Assembly (NCBI GenBank): GCA_942493135.1 | Contig: OW818684.1 | Location: forward strand, 2,108,001 to 2,172,000 | Length of the DNA: 64,000 bases | Source of the DNA: Planctellipticum sp942493135 | Lineage (GTDB): Bacteria; Planctomycetota; Planctomycetia; Planctomycetales; Planctomycetaceae | Reading direction: 5' to 3' | Shown here: one piece after another, positions 27,074 through 35,162 of the stretch | Position numbering within the stretch: position 1 is the stretch's first letter | Layout: every line of letters starts with the position of its first letter | Made by a program: the position numbers and the translations under genes | The notes under the pieces: generated by a model | What the model saw: the letters and a program-made list of their open reading frames with translations, nothing else | Told to the model about the DNA's origin: nothing | Databases searched by the model: none

Positions 27074-28122
27074 CGATGCTGCAGGCTGGCAGCCTGCGTG
27101 CCCTCCGCTGGCCAGCCATGACGGGGAGCGGATTACGCTCGCCTACGGCGAAGGTGGGCGGCTGACGCGTCGGCTGATCCAGGAGCGGATCGTGGCGCGG
27201 TTTGGAAACGCGACACTGGCGGCGCTCGGCGACGCGGCGCTGATCGACCTGCCGGCGGGTCGCTGCGCAATGACGACCGACGGCTACACAGTGACGCCGT
27301 TGTTCTTCCCGGGGGGCGATATCGGCCGACTGGCGGTCTACGGGACGGTCAACGACCTGGTCGTCAGCGGGGCCCGGCCGCGTTCTCTCAGTCTGGCGAT
27401 GGTGATCGAGGAGGGGCTGCCATGGGCGGTCCTGGATCGCGTGCTGGACAGTGTGCGATATGCTCTCGACGCGACAGCGGTCGAACTGGTGACCGGGGAT
27501 ACGAAAGTCGTCCCGCGGGGGGCGGTCGATCAGCTCTTCCTGACGACGACCGGGATTGGCGAGGTGATTCAGCCGCTGCCGGGACCGGCGGGACTTCGGC
27601 CGGGAGACATCCTTCTGGTGAGCGGGCCGATCGGGCGTCACGGTGCTGCGGTGTTGTGCGCCCGAGAGGAGTTTGGTTTCGATCCGCCGCCGCTCAGCGA
27701 CTGCGGCCCGCTGATCCGGCCCGTCGAGGCGTTGTGGCAGGCTGACGTGACGGTTCGTTGTCTGCGGGATGCGACACGTGGCGGCGTGGCGGCAGTGCTC
27801 CATGAGTGGTCAGCGGCGGCGGGACTGGGGATCTCCGTGGATACGGCCTTGCTGCCGGTGTCGCCGGACGTGCGGGCGGTCTGTGAACTGCTCGGGTTGG
27901 AACCGCTGCATCTGGCGTGCGAAGGGACTTTTGTGGCGGCCGTCGCCGGCGGGCAGGCGCAGCAGACGCTGGATGTGCTCCGCGAGAATGGGTGTGCTGC
28001 GGCAGCGAGGATCGGCGAGGTGACGGCCGCGCGTTCAACGCCGGTCCGGCTGCGGACGACTGCCGGGCGCGAGATTCCGCTGGATGAGCCCGCGGGGGAG
28101 TCCCCTGCCCCGGATCTGCTGA
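27066..28122 (+). CDS. hypE: Hydrogenase maturation protein HypE, with frameshift before the C-terminal PRIC
   Basis: AIR-synthase-like enzyme that dehydrates the thiocarboxamide on its own C-terminal Cys to thiocyanate for HypD. The body is intact: LAYGEGGRLTRRLI, CAMTTDGYTVTPLFFPGGDIG, VYGTVNDLVVSGARP, ELVTGDTKVVPRG, LRDATRGGVAAVLHEW. The essential LPRIC ending is out of frame. Reading straight through gives a tail unlike the family and no stop until 28349. Dropping one base in 28094-28104 (for example the T at 28101) gives ..EPLPRIC and the TGA at 28120-28122. The true gene therefore most likely ends at 28122; otherwise the hydrogenase cannot mature. Confidence 0.9.
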
Positions 28123-28147
28123 TGGCCGGCCGGAACGGGAACGAAAA

Positions 28148-28179
28148 CACCCTGCGTAACCGAAGAGTTCTGCAGGGTG
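28148..28179 (-). terminator. Rho-independent-like terminator for the leftward operon at 28209-29985
   Basis: CACCCTGC (28148-28155) pairs with GCAGGGTG (28172-28179) across a 16-base loop. Read on the minus strand the stem is followed by TTTTCGTT, a short U-run. It lies 29 bases past the stop of the small membrane gene and 26 bases after the proposed hypE stop, so it may also end the hydrogenase transcript. Confidence 0.55.
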
Positions 28180-28208
28180 ATCGAATTCGCGCTGGACGGT
28201 CCGCGGCT

Positions 28209-28352
28209 TTACGGAGCCAGCTTGCCGCCATACTTGGAGAGCTCGAGGACCAGGAAGATGATTCCGGTCACGAGGGCGGCGAACGAGACGAACAGCAGCC
28301 CCACGTAGATGTCGGGAGCGGGATCGTTCTTCTCAGAATTTCGTGGTGACAT
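28209..28352 (-). CDS. Small single-helix membrane protein
   Basis: A 47-residue protein: a short polar start (MSPRNSEKNDPAPDI), one hydrophobic helix (YVGLLFVSFAALVTGIIFLVLEL) and SKYGGKLAP at the end. It overlaps the end of the upstream coiled-coil gene by 20 bases and has AAAGG ahead of the ATG. It is the last gene of a three-gene leftward operon. Function unknown; the tight overlap suggests it works with the coiled-coil proteins in the membrane. Confidence 0.65.
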   Translation of the reverse strand: MSPRNSEKNDPAPDIYVGLLFVSFAALVTGIIFLVLELSKYGGKLAP

Positions 28353-29181
28353 TGTCGCCTTTCTCGATGATGGCGTTTTTAGCTTTTTCTTCGATCGTCC
28401 CGACGGCCCGGTTCCGTTCGACCGACACGAGTCGGATTCGGCCGAGGAACTGATCGCCGCGATACACGGTGGCCTTATGACCGCGAACCAGACCATCGTT
28501 GCTGCCGATGGAGATCTCGACGTATTCCAGATTCCCCTTCTCGGCCTTGCGGACTTCATTGACCAGGCCACGAACCGCCGGGGCCGCCTGCTCTCTCACG
28601 AGCATTTCGCGGGTGTCGGTCGGCAGGCCGTTCGAGGCGAGGAACTCGCGCATCTTGGCGTTGTCGCGCAGCGTCTTCTCGTGCTTCTCATTGAGCTGCT
28701 GAATCAGGACGTCTTGCCCAAACAGCTTGTCTTCCATGTCCCGGATCGTGGCGACCATTTCGCCCCGGCTCTTGAAGAGATCGGCGTTCTGGGCACGTAG
28801 CAACTGCGATTCGCGGACCCGTTCGCCGGCTTCGGTACTGTTGTTCTGGGCCAGATTCCGTTCGGCGTCGAGCGCCACTTTGAGCTGCTTCGATTCGGCT
28901 TCCAGCCCGGTGACCGCGGCCTGCAAGTTGGTCCGTTCGCCGGTGAGCTGAGTCACCTGACCTTCGAGGTCTGCAATCTTCTGGACGGCGTCAGTCCGAG
29001 CTGCCTGCAGATCCCGATCCAGATCCTGGGCTTTGCGTTGTTCCTGGGTGTACTGATTCAGGGCCGCGTCGCGGGCCTTCTTCCAGTTCGTATGGGCGTT
29101 GAAGACCGCGCCGGCGAGGGCCATGAACATGATGCTCAAGACCAGATGCAGCACAACCAGCAGTTTGCCAACCCACGTCAT
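28333..29181 (-). CDS. Membrane-anchored coiled-coil protein
   Basis: A 282-residue protein: N-terminal helix (VGKLLVVLHLVLSIMFMALAGAVF), then a long coiled coil (about residues 30-160, rich in Ala/Gln/Glu/Arg; TQEQRKAQDLDRDLQAARTD, QKIADLEGQVTQL). A C-terminal beta domain follows with VEISIGSNDGLVRGHKATVY and FLGRIRLVSVERNRAVG, which recalls the FlgT C-terminal fold (resemblance by eye only). The ATG at 29181 has GGAG upstream at good spacing; a GTG two codons earlier is possible. Probably periplasmic or cytoplasmic-face scaffolding, in operon with the gene at 29311-29985. Function unknown. Confidence 0.75.
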   Translation of the reverse strand: MTWVGKLLVVLHLVLSIMFMALAGAVFNAHTNWKKARDAALNQYTQEQRKAQDLDRDLQAARTDAVQKIADLEGQVTQLTGERTNLQAAVTGLEAESKQLKVALDAERNLAQNNSTEAGERVRESQLLRAQNADLFKSRGEMVATIRDMEDKLFGQDVLIQQLNEKHEKTLRDNAKMREFLASNGLPTDTREMLVREQAAPAVRGLVNEVRKAEKGNLEYVEISIGSNDGLVRGHKATVYRGDQFLGRIRLVSVERNRAVGTIEEKAKNAIIEKGDNVTTKF

Positions 29182-29310
29182 GGCCACACTCCGCCGAACG
29201 TCTGACAGAACCTGCCAGACAGAATCCGGTTCAAACCGTTATCGACAAGACACTCTGATGTTCGAAATCACATCCGGGACTACTGCCCGGGAGCGACGAC
29301 AAGCCCCGCG

Positions 29311-29985
29311 TCAAGGCTTTGGGTAAGCCCCGTCGAGCTGACTCTTCAACTGCTGATTCCGCCGCGACAAGCGTTGTTCAATTTCATTCAGCCGAACCAG
29401 TTCGTCGGCGAGCGCATCCCGTTGCTTGCCGGTTGCGTAAAGATCGTTCCGCAACAATTCCAGTTGATTCTTCAGGCGGAGACCTTCGTTGCGGCGTTCT
29501 TCGGCGTCGGCCCGGATCGTCTGGGCTTCCACCGACTTCTGCTGAATCTCCGTTGTGACAGTCTGAATCTGGGCTTCAATCTGACTGAGCTGCTCACGGA
29601 GGATCTGAAGGCGTTCGTCTGCCCCTTTCAGATCGGCGGTAATCCGGAGAGCGACTTCGGCGATCCGCGGCTTCATCTGCTCGATTTTCTGATTGATCTC
29701 GGTCAATTCCGTCTGAGCGTTCTGCGCCTGCTTCTGCCGCCCCTGGACCAGGACCTCCGCCAGCAGGGTGGAACTACCGATCTGCTGATCCGTCACGCGG
29801 TCTTTGACGCTGAACTGCGACGGGGGACCGGGGCGCTCTTCGAGTGCCAGATCGTTTGCAAAGCTGGGAGCGGCCGCCTCGGCGCGCCAGTTCGGACCGC
29901 CGCTCACGAGCGCCCCTGCGAATGCCGCGAAGCCGAGGCTTGCTGCCGCCGTAAAGACGACGAGGATTCGACCGAGGGTATTCAT
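29311..29985 (-). CDS. Membrane-anchored coiled-coil protein, first gene of the operon
   Basis: A 224-residue protein: N-terminal helix or signal (ILVVFTAAASLGFAAFAGALVSG), a short segment with LALEERPGPPSQFSVKDR, then an almost continuous coiled coil (about residues 75-215; QKQAQNAQTELTEINQKIEQ, ERLQILREQLSQIEAQIQTV). It ends SQLDGAYPKP. Not recognised as a named family. With the next gene it forms a pair of anchored coiled-coil proteins, suggesting a structural or envelope-spanning complex. The start at 29985 is set by the signal-like sequence; the frame runs on upstream to 30072. Confidence 0.72.
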   Translation of the reverse strand: MNTLGRILVVFTAAASLGFAAFAGALVSGGPNWRAEAAAPSFANDLALEERPGPPSQFSVKDRVTDQQIGSSTLLAEVLVQGRQKQAQNAQTELTEINQKIEQMKPRIAEVALRITADLKGADERLQILREQLSQIEAQIQTVTTEIQQKSVEAQTIRADAEERRNEGLRLKNQLELLRNDLYATGKQRDALADELVRLNEIEQRLSRRNQQLKSQLDGAYPKP

Positions 29986-30097
29986 GGAGCAGCCTGCAGG
30001 CAGTTTGAAGAAAGGCCGGCGAGAGACCTCGGCGGATTTCGACATGGAATGCGGATATCGGCAGGCGGACACGCCCCCGGAACATCCGTTCCCCGCG

Positions 30098-30121
30098 AGC
30101 CGGCCAAGACGGCCTCCCTAC
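30098..30121. repeat. CCCTAC-tailed hairpin (copy 4 of 4)
   Basis: GCCGGCC-AAGAC-GGCC followed by TCCCTAC. On the minus strand it lies just after the predicted transcription start of the coiled-coil operon, so it would be in that mRNA leader. GGAAC and GTTCC form a second small hairpin beside it (30079-30092). Confidence 0.45.
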
Positions 30122-30131
30122 TGCTCGATGC

Positions 30132-30161
30132 AGCTTACCGGTGCGGAAAAACGGGTGTCAA
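30132..30161 (-). promoter_or_regulatory. Putative sigma70 promoter of the coiled-coil operon
   Basis: On the minus strand a perfect TTGACA (30156-30161) is 18 bases from TAAGCT (30132-30137). It would give a leader of about 140 bases before the start at 29985. Confidence 0.45.
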
Positions 30162-30591
30162 CGACAAACTCAAACTGGGGAGCCTCAATCGTCAGCCCCG
30201 CCGCACCCTGCCGGTTATTCCAGTCGGCACGATTCCGGAAAGTCTGACTCTTTCAGGGTCCAAGGGGCGGACCCTCCGGCCGCTGGCGACCGGGGACTCA
30301 CAAAACTCATTCGGCCTGCCGTGGGCGTCGCTGGAACTTGGACCGTACTGAGCGATTCTTCGGCATAAGCTGACTAATCGCGCCCCGGATTGTCGACTTC
30401 CCGCACAGTCGCCCGAATCGGCAAGAATTCTCAGGAGGTGTGAGATCCCCCATCGGACCGATCGATGGAAGCAGACAGTTTCGCGTCCGGGGACAACCGG
30501 ATACAACCGAGTCGCAGCCGGATATTCCTTTTTGCTGCGACGCCAACGACTGATCGACGGTCAAGAGCCGCCCCGCGAGGAGACTGACACG

Positions 30592-31833
30592 ATGGCCGAC
30601 ATGAATGCGTTGCCCGCCGAGACTCGCGAACGGGCTCTCAAGGAAGAGTTGAGCGAACTGGTCAATGTCGTCGGTCCCGGGCCGCTCGTCGATTTGCTGC
30701 TTGAGCGGGCGTTTCAGCTGAATGTCACCGATATTCACTTCGATCCGGCCCGGACGGGACTGCGAATCCGGCTCCGGGTGGACGGCGTCCTGCACGATGT
30801 CCTGCAGCTTCCGACGGACATGATGTCGCACATCGTGTCGCGCGTAAAACTGATGGCGAACATGGACATCACGGAACGCCGGTCGGCCCAGGACGGCCAC
30901 ATCACCAGTGCATCGTTGAAGCGACAGCGGGATGTGCGGGTCGGCAGCGGTCCGACGATCTACGGCGAACGTCTGGTACTGCGGTTGATGCCGGACGACG
31001 ATATCTTCACGCGGCTGGAAGATCTCGGTCTGGAAGACACCCAGGCGGAGTCGGTGCGCCGCTGCCTGGCTCGTCCGTACGGCATGGTTCTGAGCGTCGG
31101 TCCGGTGGGGAGCGGCAAGAGCACCACGATGTACAGCTGCCTGGAGATGCTGAATCTGCCGGGGCGGAGCCTCGCATCGATCGAGGATCCGGTCGAACGC
31201 CGGATTGAAGGAGTCAACCAGATCCAGGTGGAACCGAAGATCGACTTTACGTTCGTGGAAGCGTTGCGCGGCGTCCTGCGCCAGGATCCAGACGTGATCA
31301 TGGTCGGGGAGATCCGAGATCCCGAAACCGCCCACATTGCCGTCCGGGCTGGTCTGACAGGCATTCGCGTTCTGAGCACGCTGCACGCCAACGACACGAC
31401 GGCGACGATCGACGTGTTCCGCGAGTTCAACATTCCGCCGATGTTCATCGCCGACAGTGTCAACGGGATCATTTCCCAGCGGCTCGTTCGGAAGATCTGC
31501 ACGCAGTCCCGCGAGATGCACCACCCGGATCTGCTAAGTTGCCAGCAGCTCGGCATCTCGGCGGCCGACGCCGAGTCGATCGAACTGGCCCGCGGGATTC
31601 CGGCGGATTGCAATTTCCATACGGGATATCTGGGGCGGACGGGCGTTTTCGAGGTTTTGCCGGTCGACATGGAGCTTCGCTCGGCAATTCTTTCCGGCGC
31701 CAGTTCCGCCGAGCTGAAACAGCTCGCGCTGGCGGGGGGAATGCAGACCCTGGAGCGGTCGGCGATCAAGAAAATCCTGGCGGGCGTGACGACGCTGGAA
31801 GAAATGCATCGGGTTCTGATGACCGATCTGTGA
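30592..31833 (+). CDS. GspE/PilB-family secretion or pilus assembly ATPase
   Basis: A 413-residue cytoplasmic hexameric-type ATPase. It shows TDIHFDPARTGLRIRLRVDG in the N2-like domain, Walker A GPVGSGKSTTMYS (near residue 171), IEDPVERRIEGVNQIQV (Asp box), Walker B RQDPDVIMVGEIRDPETA, and the His box LSTLHANDTTATI. It is shorter than classical GspE/PilB (no N1 domain). The usual zinc-binding CxxC...CxxC is reduced to CTQS ... CNFH before HTGYLGRTGVFEV, so only one Cys of each pair remains. CGAGGAGA precedes the ATG at 30592. No other secretion genes are adjacent, so its partners are elsewhere. Confidence 0.88.
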   Translation: MADMNALPAETRERALKEELSELVNVVGPGPLVDLLLERAFQLNVTDIHFDPARTGLRIRLRVDGVLHDVLQLPTDMMSHIVSRVKLMANMDITERRSAQDGHITSASLKRQRDVRVGSGPTIYGERLVLRLMPDDDIFTRLEDLGLEDTQAESVRRCLARPYGMVLSVGPVGSGKSTTMYSCLEMLNLPGRSLASIEDPVERRIEGVNQIQVEPKIDFTFVEALRGVLRQDPDVIMVGEIRDPETAHIAVRAGLTGIRVLSTLHANDTTATIDVFREFNIPPMFIADSVNGIISQRLVRKICTQSREMHHPDLLSCQQLGISAADAESIELARGIPADCNFHTGYLGRTGVFEVLPVDMELRSAILSGASSAELKQLALAGGMQTLERSAIKKILAGVTTLEEMHRVLMTDL

Positions 31834-32201
31834 CCGGCGGAACACCGGCGACCGGCAGGATTTGCGGACTTGCGGTCCCGTTGCACTCGCTTGCGGGAAT
31901 CTCAGCAATTCAGCGCCCCTCGGGCTTGCCCTGGAATTGCCGCAAACTGTTGACTGGAAAACACTTTTCGGGGATCGGCTGCACGCGCGGTCCGTCTTGA
32001 CACATTGGTACGCGCGGCCTAGATTCCCTCGGTCGATTCAAGCTCGCATCAGTTTGCCGAGTTCTCGCGAGACAGTCGAATGGTTCGAGTCGCGGCCCGG
32101 CACATGGCGCCGCGCACCGTCGTTCGGTCGGTCCAGGAAGGGCCGGCCAGCGGCGGGTTGCCGGAATTCTTACCGTCCGTCGGATGCGAATGGAGTCGCT
32201 G
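31834..32201. other. Intergenic region ahead of the DegT gene
   Basis: 368 bases. It contains a good promoter (31997-32025) and, directly after the ATPase stop, a short CCGGCG-rich imperfect repeat. The predicted leader of about 170 bases before the DegT start shows no riboswitch I can recognise. Confidence 0.5.
31997..32025 (+). promoter_or_regulatory. Sigma70-type promoter for the DegT-family gene
   Basis: Perfect TTGACA (31997-32002), a 17-base spacer and TAGATT (32020-32025). This is the clearest housekeeping promoter in the window. Confidence 0.6.
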
Positions 32202-33392
32202 ATGACTTACACAGTGTCGATCAATGCCGATCCGGAGCGATCGGTCCCGTTCATCGATCTGGTTCCACAGCACCGCGCGATTGCCGGCGATGTGATGAAC
32301 GCCGTCGAGCGGGTTTTTTCCGAGCAGAAGTTCATTCTCGGCGACGAGGTGGTCGCTCTGGAGAACGAAATCGCCGCGTACTGCGACGCCGATCACGCGA
32401 TCGGCTGCAACTCGGGAACCGACGCCCTGATCATCGCTCTGCAGGCCCTCGGCATCGGTCCCGGCGACGAAGTGATCACCACTCCCTTCTCGTTCTTCGC
32501 TACGGCCAGTTCGATCTGCCGGGCCGGCGCGACGCCCGTCTTTGTGGACATCGAACCGGATACGTTCAATCTCGATCCGAACCGCGTGGAAGACGCTGTC
32601 ACGCCCCGCACGAAGGCGATCATGCCGGTGCATCTCTACGGGCAATGCTGCGAGATGGAACCGCTGCAGCGGATCGCGACGCAGCACAATCTGGCCATCG
32701 TGGAAGACGCCGCCCAGGCGATCGGCGCCGAGTATCGCGGCCGTCGGGCCGGCGTCCTCGGGACGATCGGCTGCTTCAGCTTCTTCCCGACCAAGAACCT
32801 CGGCGGCGCGGGGGACGGCGGCATGATGACCACCGATGACCCCGAGCTGGCCGCCCGGATGAAGCGGTTGCGGGTCCACGGCGACGTGGGGGGCTACGAA
32901 CACGTTGAGATCGGCATGAACAGCCGGCTCGACGCGCTGCAGGCGGCTGTCTTACGCGTGAAGCTGCAGCACCTCGACCACTGGTCGGTTCGCCGACAGC
33001 ATCATGCGAAGCGTTACGGCGAGCTGTTCCGGCAGACTGGAGTGCTCGACCTGATCTCCCCTCCGAGAGTCCGGGCCGACCGTCGGCACGTCTACAACCA
33101 GTATTGCGTGCGGGTTCGCGAAGGACACCGCGACGCGGTCCTGCAGGGGCTGAAGTCGCGCAAGGTCGGCTGCGCCGTTTACTACCCGAAGCCACTGCAT
33201 CTGCAGACCTGCTTCAAGTCTCTGGGGTACACCGCCGGGGATTTCCCGCATGCTGAGGCGGCCTGCCATGATGTGCTGGCGCTGCCGAGTTATCCGGAAC
33301 TTCCGGCGATCGATCAGCAGCGCGTCGTCGACTGCCTGGCGGATATCTGCCAGGAACTGCGCGGCGTCCAGCGCCGCCGGCTGGCCGCTTAG
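32202..33392 (+). CDS. DegT/DnrJ/EryC1/StrS-family PLP aminotransferase
   Basis: A 396-residue PLP enzyme that aminates keto-sugar nucleotides. It shows VPFIDLVPQHRAI at the start, IGCNSGTDALIIALQALGIGPGDEVITTPFSF, HLYGQCCEMEPL, IVEDAAQAIGAEYRGRRAG (Asp for the PLP ring) and FSFFPTKNLGGAGDGGMM with the Schiff-base Lys (near residue 197). NSRLDALQAAVLRVKL, VYYPKPLHLQ and VLALPSYPEL complete the family pattern. It likely makes an amino sugar for surface polysaccharide; the particular sugar is not deducible. The start at 32202 is preferred over ATGs at 32184/32190. A perfect hairpin terminator follows. Confidence 0.92.
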   Translation: MTYTVSINADPERSVPFIDLVPQHRAIAGDVMNAVERVFSEQKFILGDEVVALENEIAAYCDADHAIGCNSGTDALIIALQALGIGPGDEVITTPFSFFATASSICRAGATPVFVDIEPDTFNLDPNRVEDAVTPRTKAIMPVHLYGQCCEMEPLQRIATQHNLAIVEDAAQAIGAEYRGRRAGVLGTIGCFSFFPTKNLGGAGDGGMMTTDDPELAARMKRLRVHGDVGGYEHVEIGMNSRLDALQAAVLRVKLQHLDHWSVRRQHHAKRYGELFRQTGVLDLISPPRVRADRRHVYNQYCVRVREGHRDAVLQGLKSRKVGCAVYYPKPLHLQTCFKSLGYTAGDFPHAEAACHDVLALPSYPELPAIDQQRVVDCLADICQELRGVQRRRLAA

Positions 33393-33425
33393 TCCGACGA
33401 CGAACCGAACGAGAAACTCGATGTA

Positions 33426-33462
33426 CGGCACGGCGATCCTGCAGGATCGCCGTGCCGATTTT
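33426..33462 (+). terminator. Rho-independent terminator after the DegT gene
   Basis: A perfect 32-base palindrome (33426-33457; stem arms CGGCACGGCGATCC and its complement around TGCA) is followed by ATTTTCGTTTT. It lies 34 bases after the stop and is the most convincing terminator in the window. Confidence 0.8.
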
Positions 33463-33598
33463 CGTTTTCCAGTTCCGGTGAGACTCCGAAAACTGTGTGA
33501 ATCGTCGAATCCGCGGCTTGCACGGCTGCGGCAACTGTGAAAGGCTGTTGCTCCAGTCGACGTTTTTCCGTCAGTCCGTTCGGATCAGGAACCAGGCG

Positions 33599-34741
33599 AT
33601 GGGGGGATTTCTCTACACACTGCTGATCGGTTTCTTCGGCGCCCTGCTCTTTTTCGTGCTGCTGCTCGTTGGCGGCTACTTCGGAGTGAAGTTCTGGTTC
33701 CGCTGGAAATTCGGCAAGATTCTGGAACAGATGAAGAACCTCGGCGGCGCCATGGCGGGTGCGATGGTGCCCCCCATGCGATTGACCTTCCATCGCGACG
33801 ACGATTTGAATTGGGCCGACGAGGAAGCCCTGAACCGCGATACGGCGTTTCTGCTCGCCGAGGGGTTTCAGCAGGTGGGGGACTTCGAGGGTGAAGAGAC
33901 TTCCGTCTCGATGCGGGCGTTCGTTCACACGGAGAATCACATCTGGGCCGCCATTCAGAGCGTCTACGGGATGAAGCAGTGGACCGACCTCGTCACGCGC
34001 TACGCCGACGGGACAAGCTGGACGTTCGCCAATCTCGCTGATCACGGCATGGATTGTCCGCCTTGGCGGACGGCAAATTACCTGCCCGATTCGCCGATCC
34101 ACGATCTGCTGGAACGCTGCCTGGCGGATCGTCCGCAGGGCAAAGCGATGCTGCCGGCGTCGGCTGGAGACTTTCCGCAGGTCGTTTCCGACGCTTATGC
34201 CCGCGAGATGGACTGGCGGATGGAACGGGGGGGCGTGACGGTGGAAGAGATTGAACGGACGCTGGCCAGGGACAACCAGACTGCGGAACCGCAGTCGATT
34301 CGCATGATTCAATTCGGCTGGACGCAGGCAATTTCGACGTTTCTGGACGAGCAGTGCCGGGAACGGTTTCTGGAGGATCGGGGAGTCTCGGCGCGCGAAT
34401 GGGAAGAGGTCCGCGATCGGGTGCTGGTCATCCATGACCGCACGCCGGCCAACGTCCTTTTCGACCTATTGCCGGGAGCCGAGGACGACGACGAGTCCCC
34501 GCAGGAAGACCTCTGGTCGGGGGCCGAGGACGACGATGCGGATGAGCCTCCGCGCCTGCAGGCTCTCCGCAAGCGGATCGCGGTCGATGGTCCGCGGACG
34601 GTATTTGCGGAGCTGAACGCCGGGCTTCCGGAAGCTCGGCGCTCCCGAAAACTGGGGCAGGTGACGGTGGAAGCGGTCACGGCGGACCTGTATGTCCAAC
34701 CGGAGTGGGAGGACGACTTCGACGATGATGATGACGACTGA
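33599..34741 (+). CDS. Hypothetical membrane-anchored acidic-tail protein
   Basis: A 380-residue protein I do not recognise. It begins MGGFLYTLLIGFFGALLFFVLLLVGGYFGV, a strong N-terminal membrane helix, followed by a basic stretch (KFWFRWKFGKI) that should face the cytoplasm. A globular domain follows (FHRDDDLNWADEEALNRDT, GFQQVGDFEGEETSVSMRAF, HIWAAIQSVYGMKQWTDLV). The C-terminal part has acidic runs (GAEDDDESPQEDLWSGAEDD and a final run of Asp). The start is set by the helix, though the frame continues upstream. Confidence 0.75.
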   Translation: MGGFLYTLLIGFFGALLFFVLLLVGGYFGVKFWFRWKFGKILEQMKNLGGAMAGAMVPPMRLTFHRDDDLNWADEEALNRDTAFLLAEGFQQVGDFEGEETSVSMRAFVHTENHIWAAIQSVYGMKQWTDLVTRYADGTSWTFANLADHGMDCPPWRTANYLPDSPIHDLLERCLADRPQGKAMLPASAGDFPQVVSDAYAREMDWRMERGGVTVEEIERTLARDNQTAEPQSIRMIQFGWTQAISTFLDEQCRERFLEDRGVSAREWEEVRDRVLVIHDRTPANVLFDLLPGAEDDDESPQEDLWSGAEDDDADEPPRLQALRKRIAVDGPRTVFAELNAGLPEARRSRKLGQVTVEAVTADLYVQPEWEDDFDDDDDD

Positions 34742-34751
34742 GTCTGCCAGC

Positions 34752-34988
34752 TCACTCCGGGAGAGTTTCCGCAACGGGGCGCCGATCGACCAACGTCGGG
34801 GCGGGCGTTGTTTCTGTGGCGGCGAGACTCGTTCGGGATCTGTCGTCTGTCGGGGCCCAGTCTGACTTGATGCCACTCGGGCATTGACCGGTCAGCGGGT
34901 TGCAGCCGACCGAACCCGGCGCGAAGGCGGATGCTGCCAGGCCGATCGCGGCGGCGAAGAGCAGAAAGTTGCGTGTCTGGCGTTCCAT
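34752..34988 (-). CDS. Small exported hypothetical protein
   Basis: A 78-residue protein starting MERQTRNFLLFAAAIGLAAS, a signal peptide or anchor, then GSVGCNPLTGQCPSG with two Cys, and a Thr/Pro-rich tail. It has AAAGGA upstream and a plausible promoter 32 bases away (35020-35049). Function unknown; the Cys pair could form a disulfide, or the Cys in SVGC could be lipid-modified (weak lipobox). Confidence 0.55.
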   Translation of the reverse strand: MERQTRNFLLFAAAIGLAASAFAPGSVGCNPLTGQCPSGIKSDWAPTDDRSRTSLAATETTPAPTLVDRRPVAETLPE

Positions 34989-35019
34989 CGAAGTCCTTTG
35001 TGGCAATTCCACTCTTCAA

Positions 35020-35049
35020 ATGATACGGACCGCACGGACTCCGTGGCAA
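35020..35049 (-). promoter_or_regulatory. Putative promoter for the small exported protein
   Basis: On the minus strand TTGCCA (35044-35049), an 18-base spacer and TATCAT (35020-35025), 32 bases upstream of the start at 34988. Confidence 0.4.
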
Positions 35050-35162
35050 TGAGCAATGGAGGCCGACTCGCTCCGAACGGCGATCCATCGCTATTCTGAA
35101 GAGCTGTCGCGACCGCCTGTCACGCACATCAGCGCGTCACTCCTCCAGCAATCTGATTCACC

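Larger units (their letters stand above)
29986..30591. other. Divergent intergenic region, about 600 bases
   Basis: This separates the leftward coiled-coil operon from the rightward ATPase gene. It holds a leftward promoter (30132-30161) and a CCCTAC-tailed hairpin (30098-30121). Short open frames exist on both strands but none has a credible start, ribosome site or codon pattern. A GGAGG near 30435 is followed too closely by GTG to count. No promoter for the ATPase gene was fixed. Confidence 0.5.

Noticed and set aside
28123..28349. C-terminal extension of hypE in the given frame
   Set aside because: It is unlike any HypE tail, crosses a terminator hairpin and antisense coding sequence. Best explained by the frameshift before PRIC.
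30423..30551. GGAGG followed by a GTG-started short frame
   Set aside because: The spacing between ribosome site and GTG is too short and the peptide has no recognisable feature.
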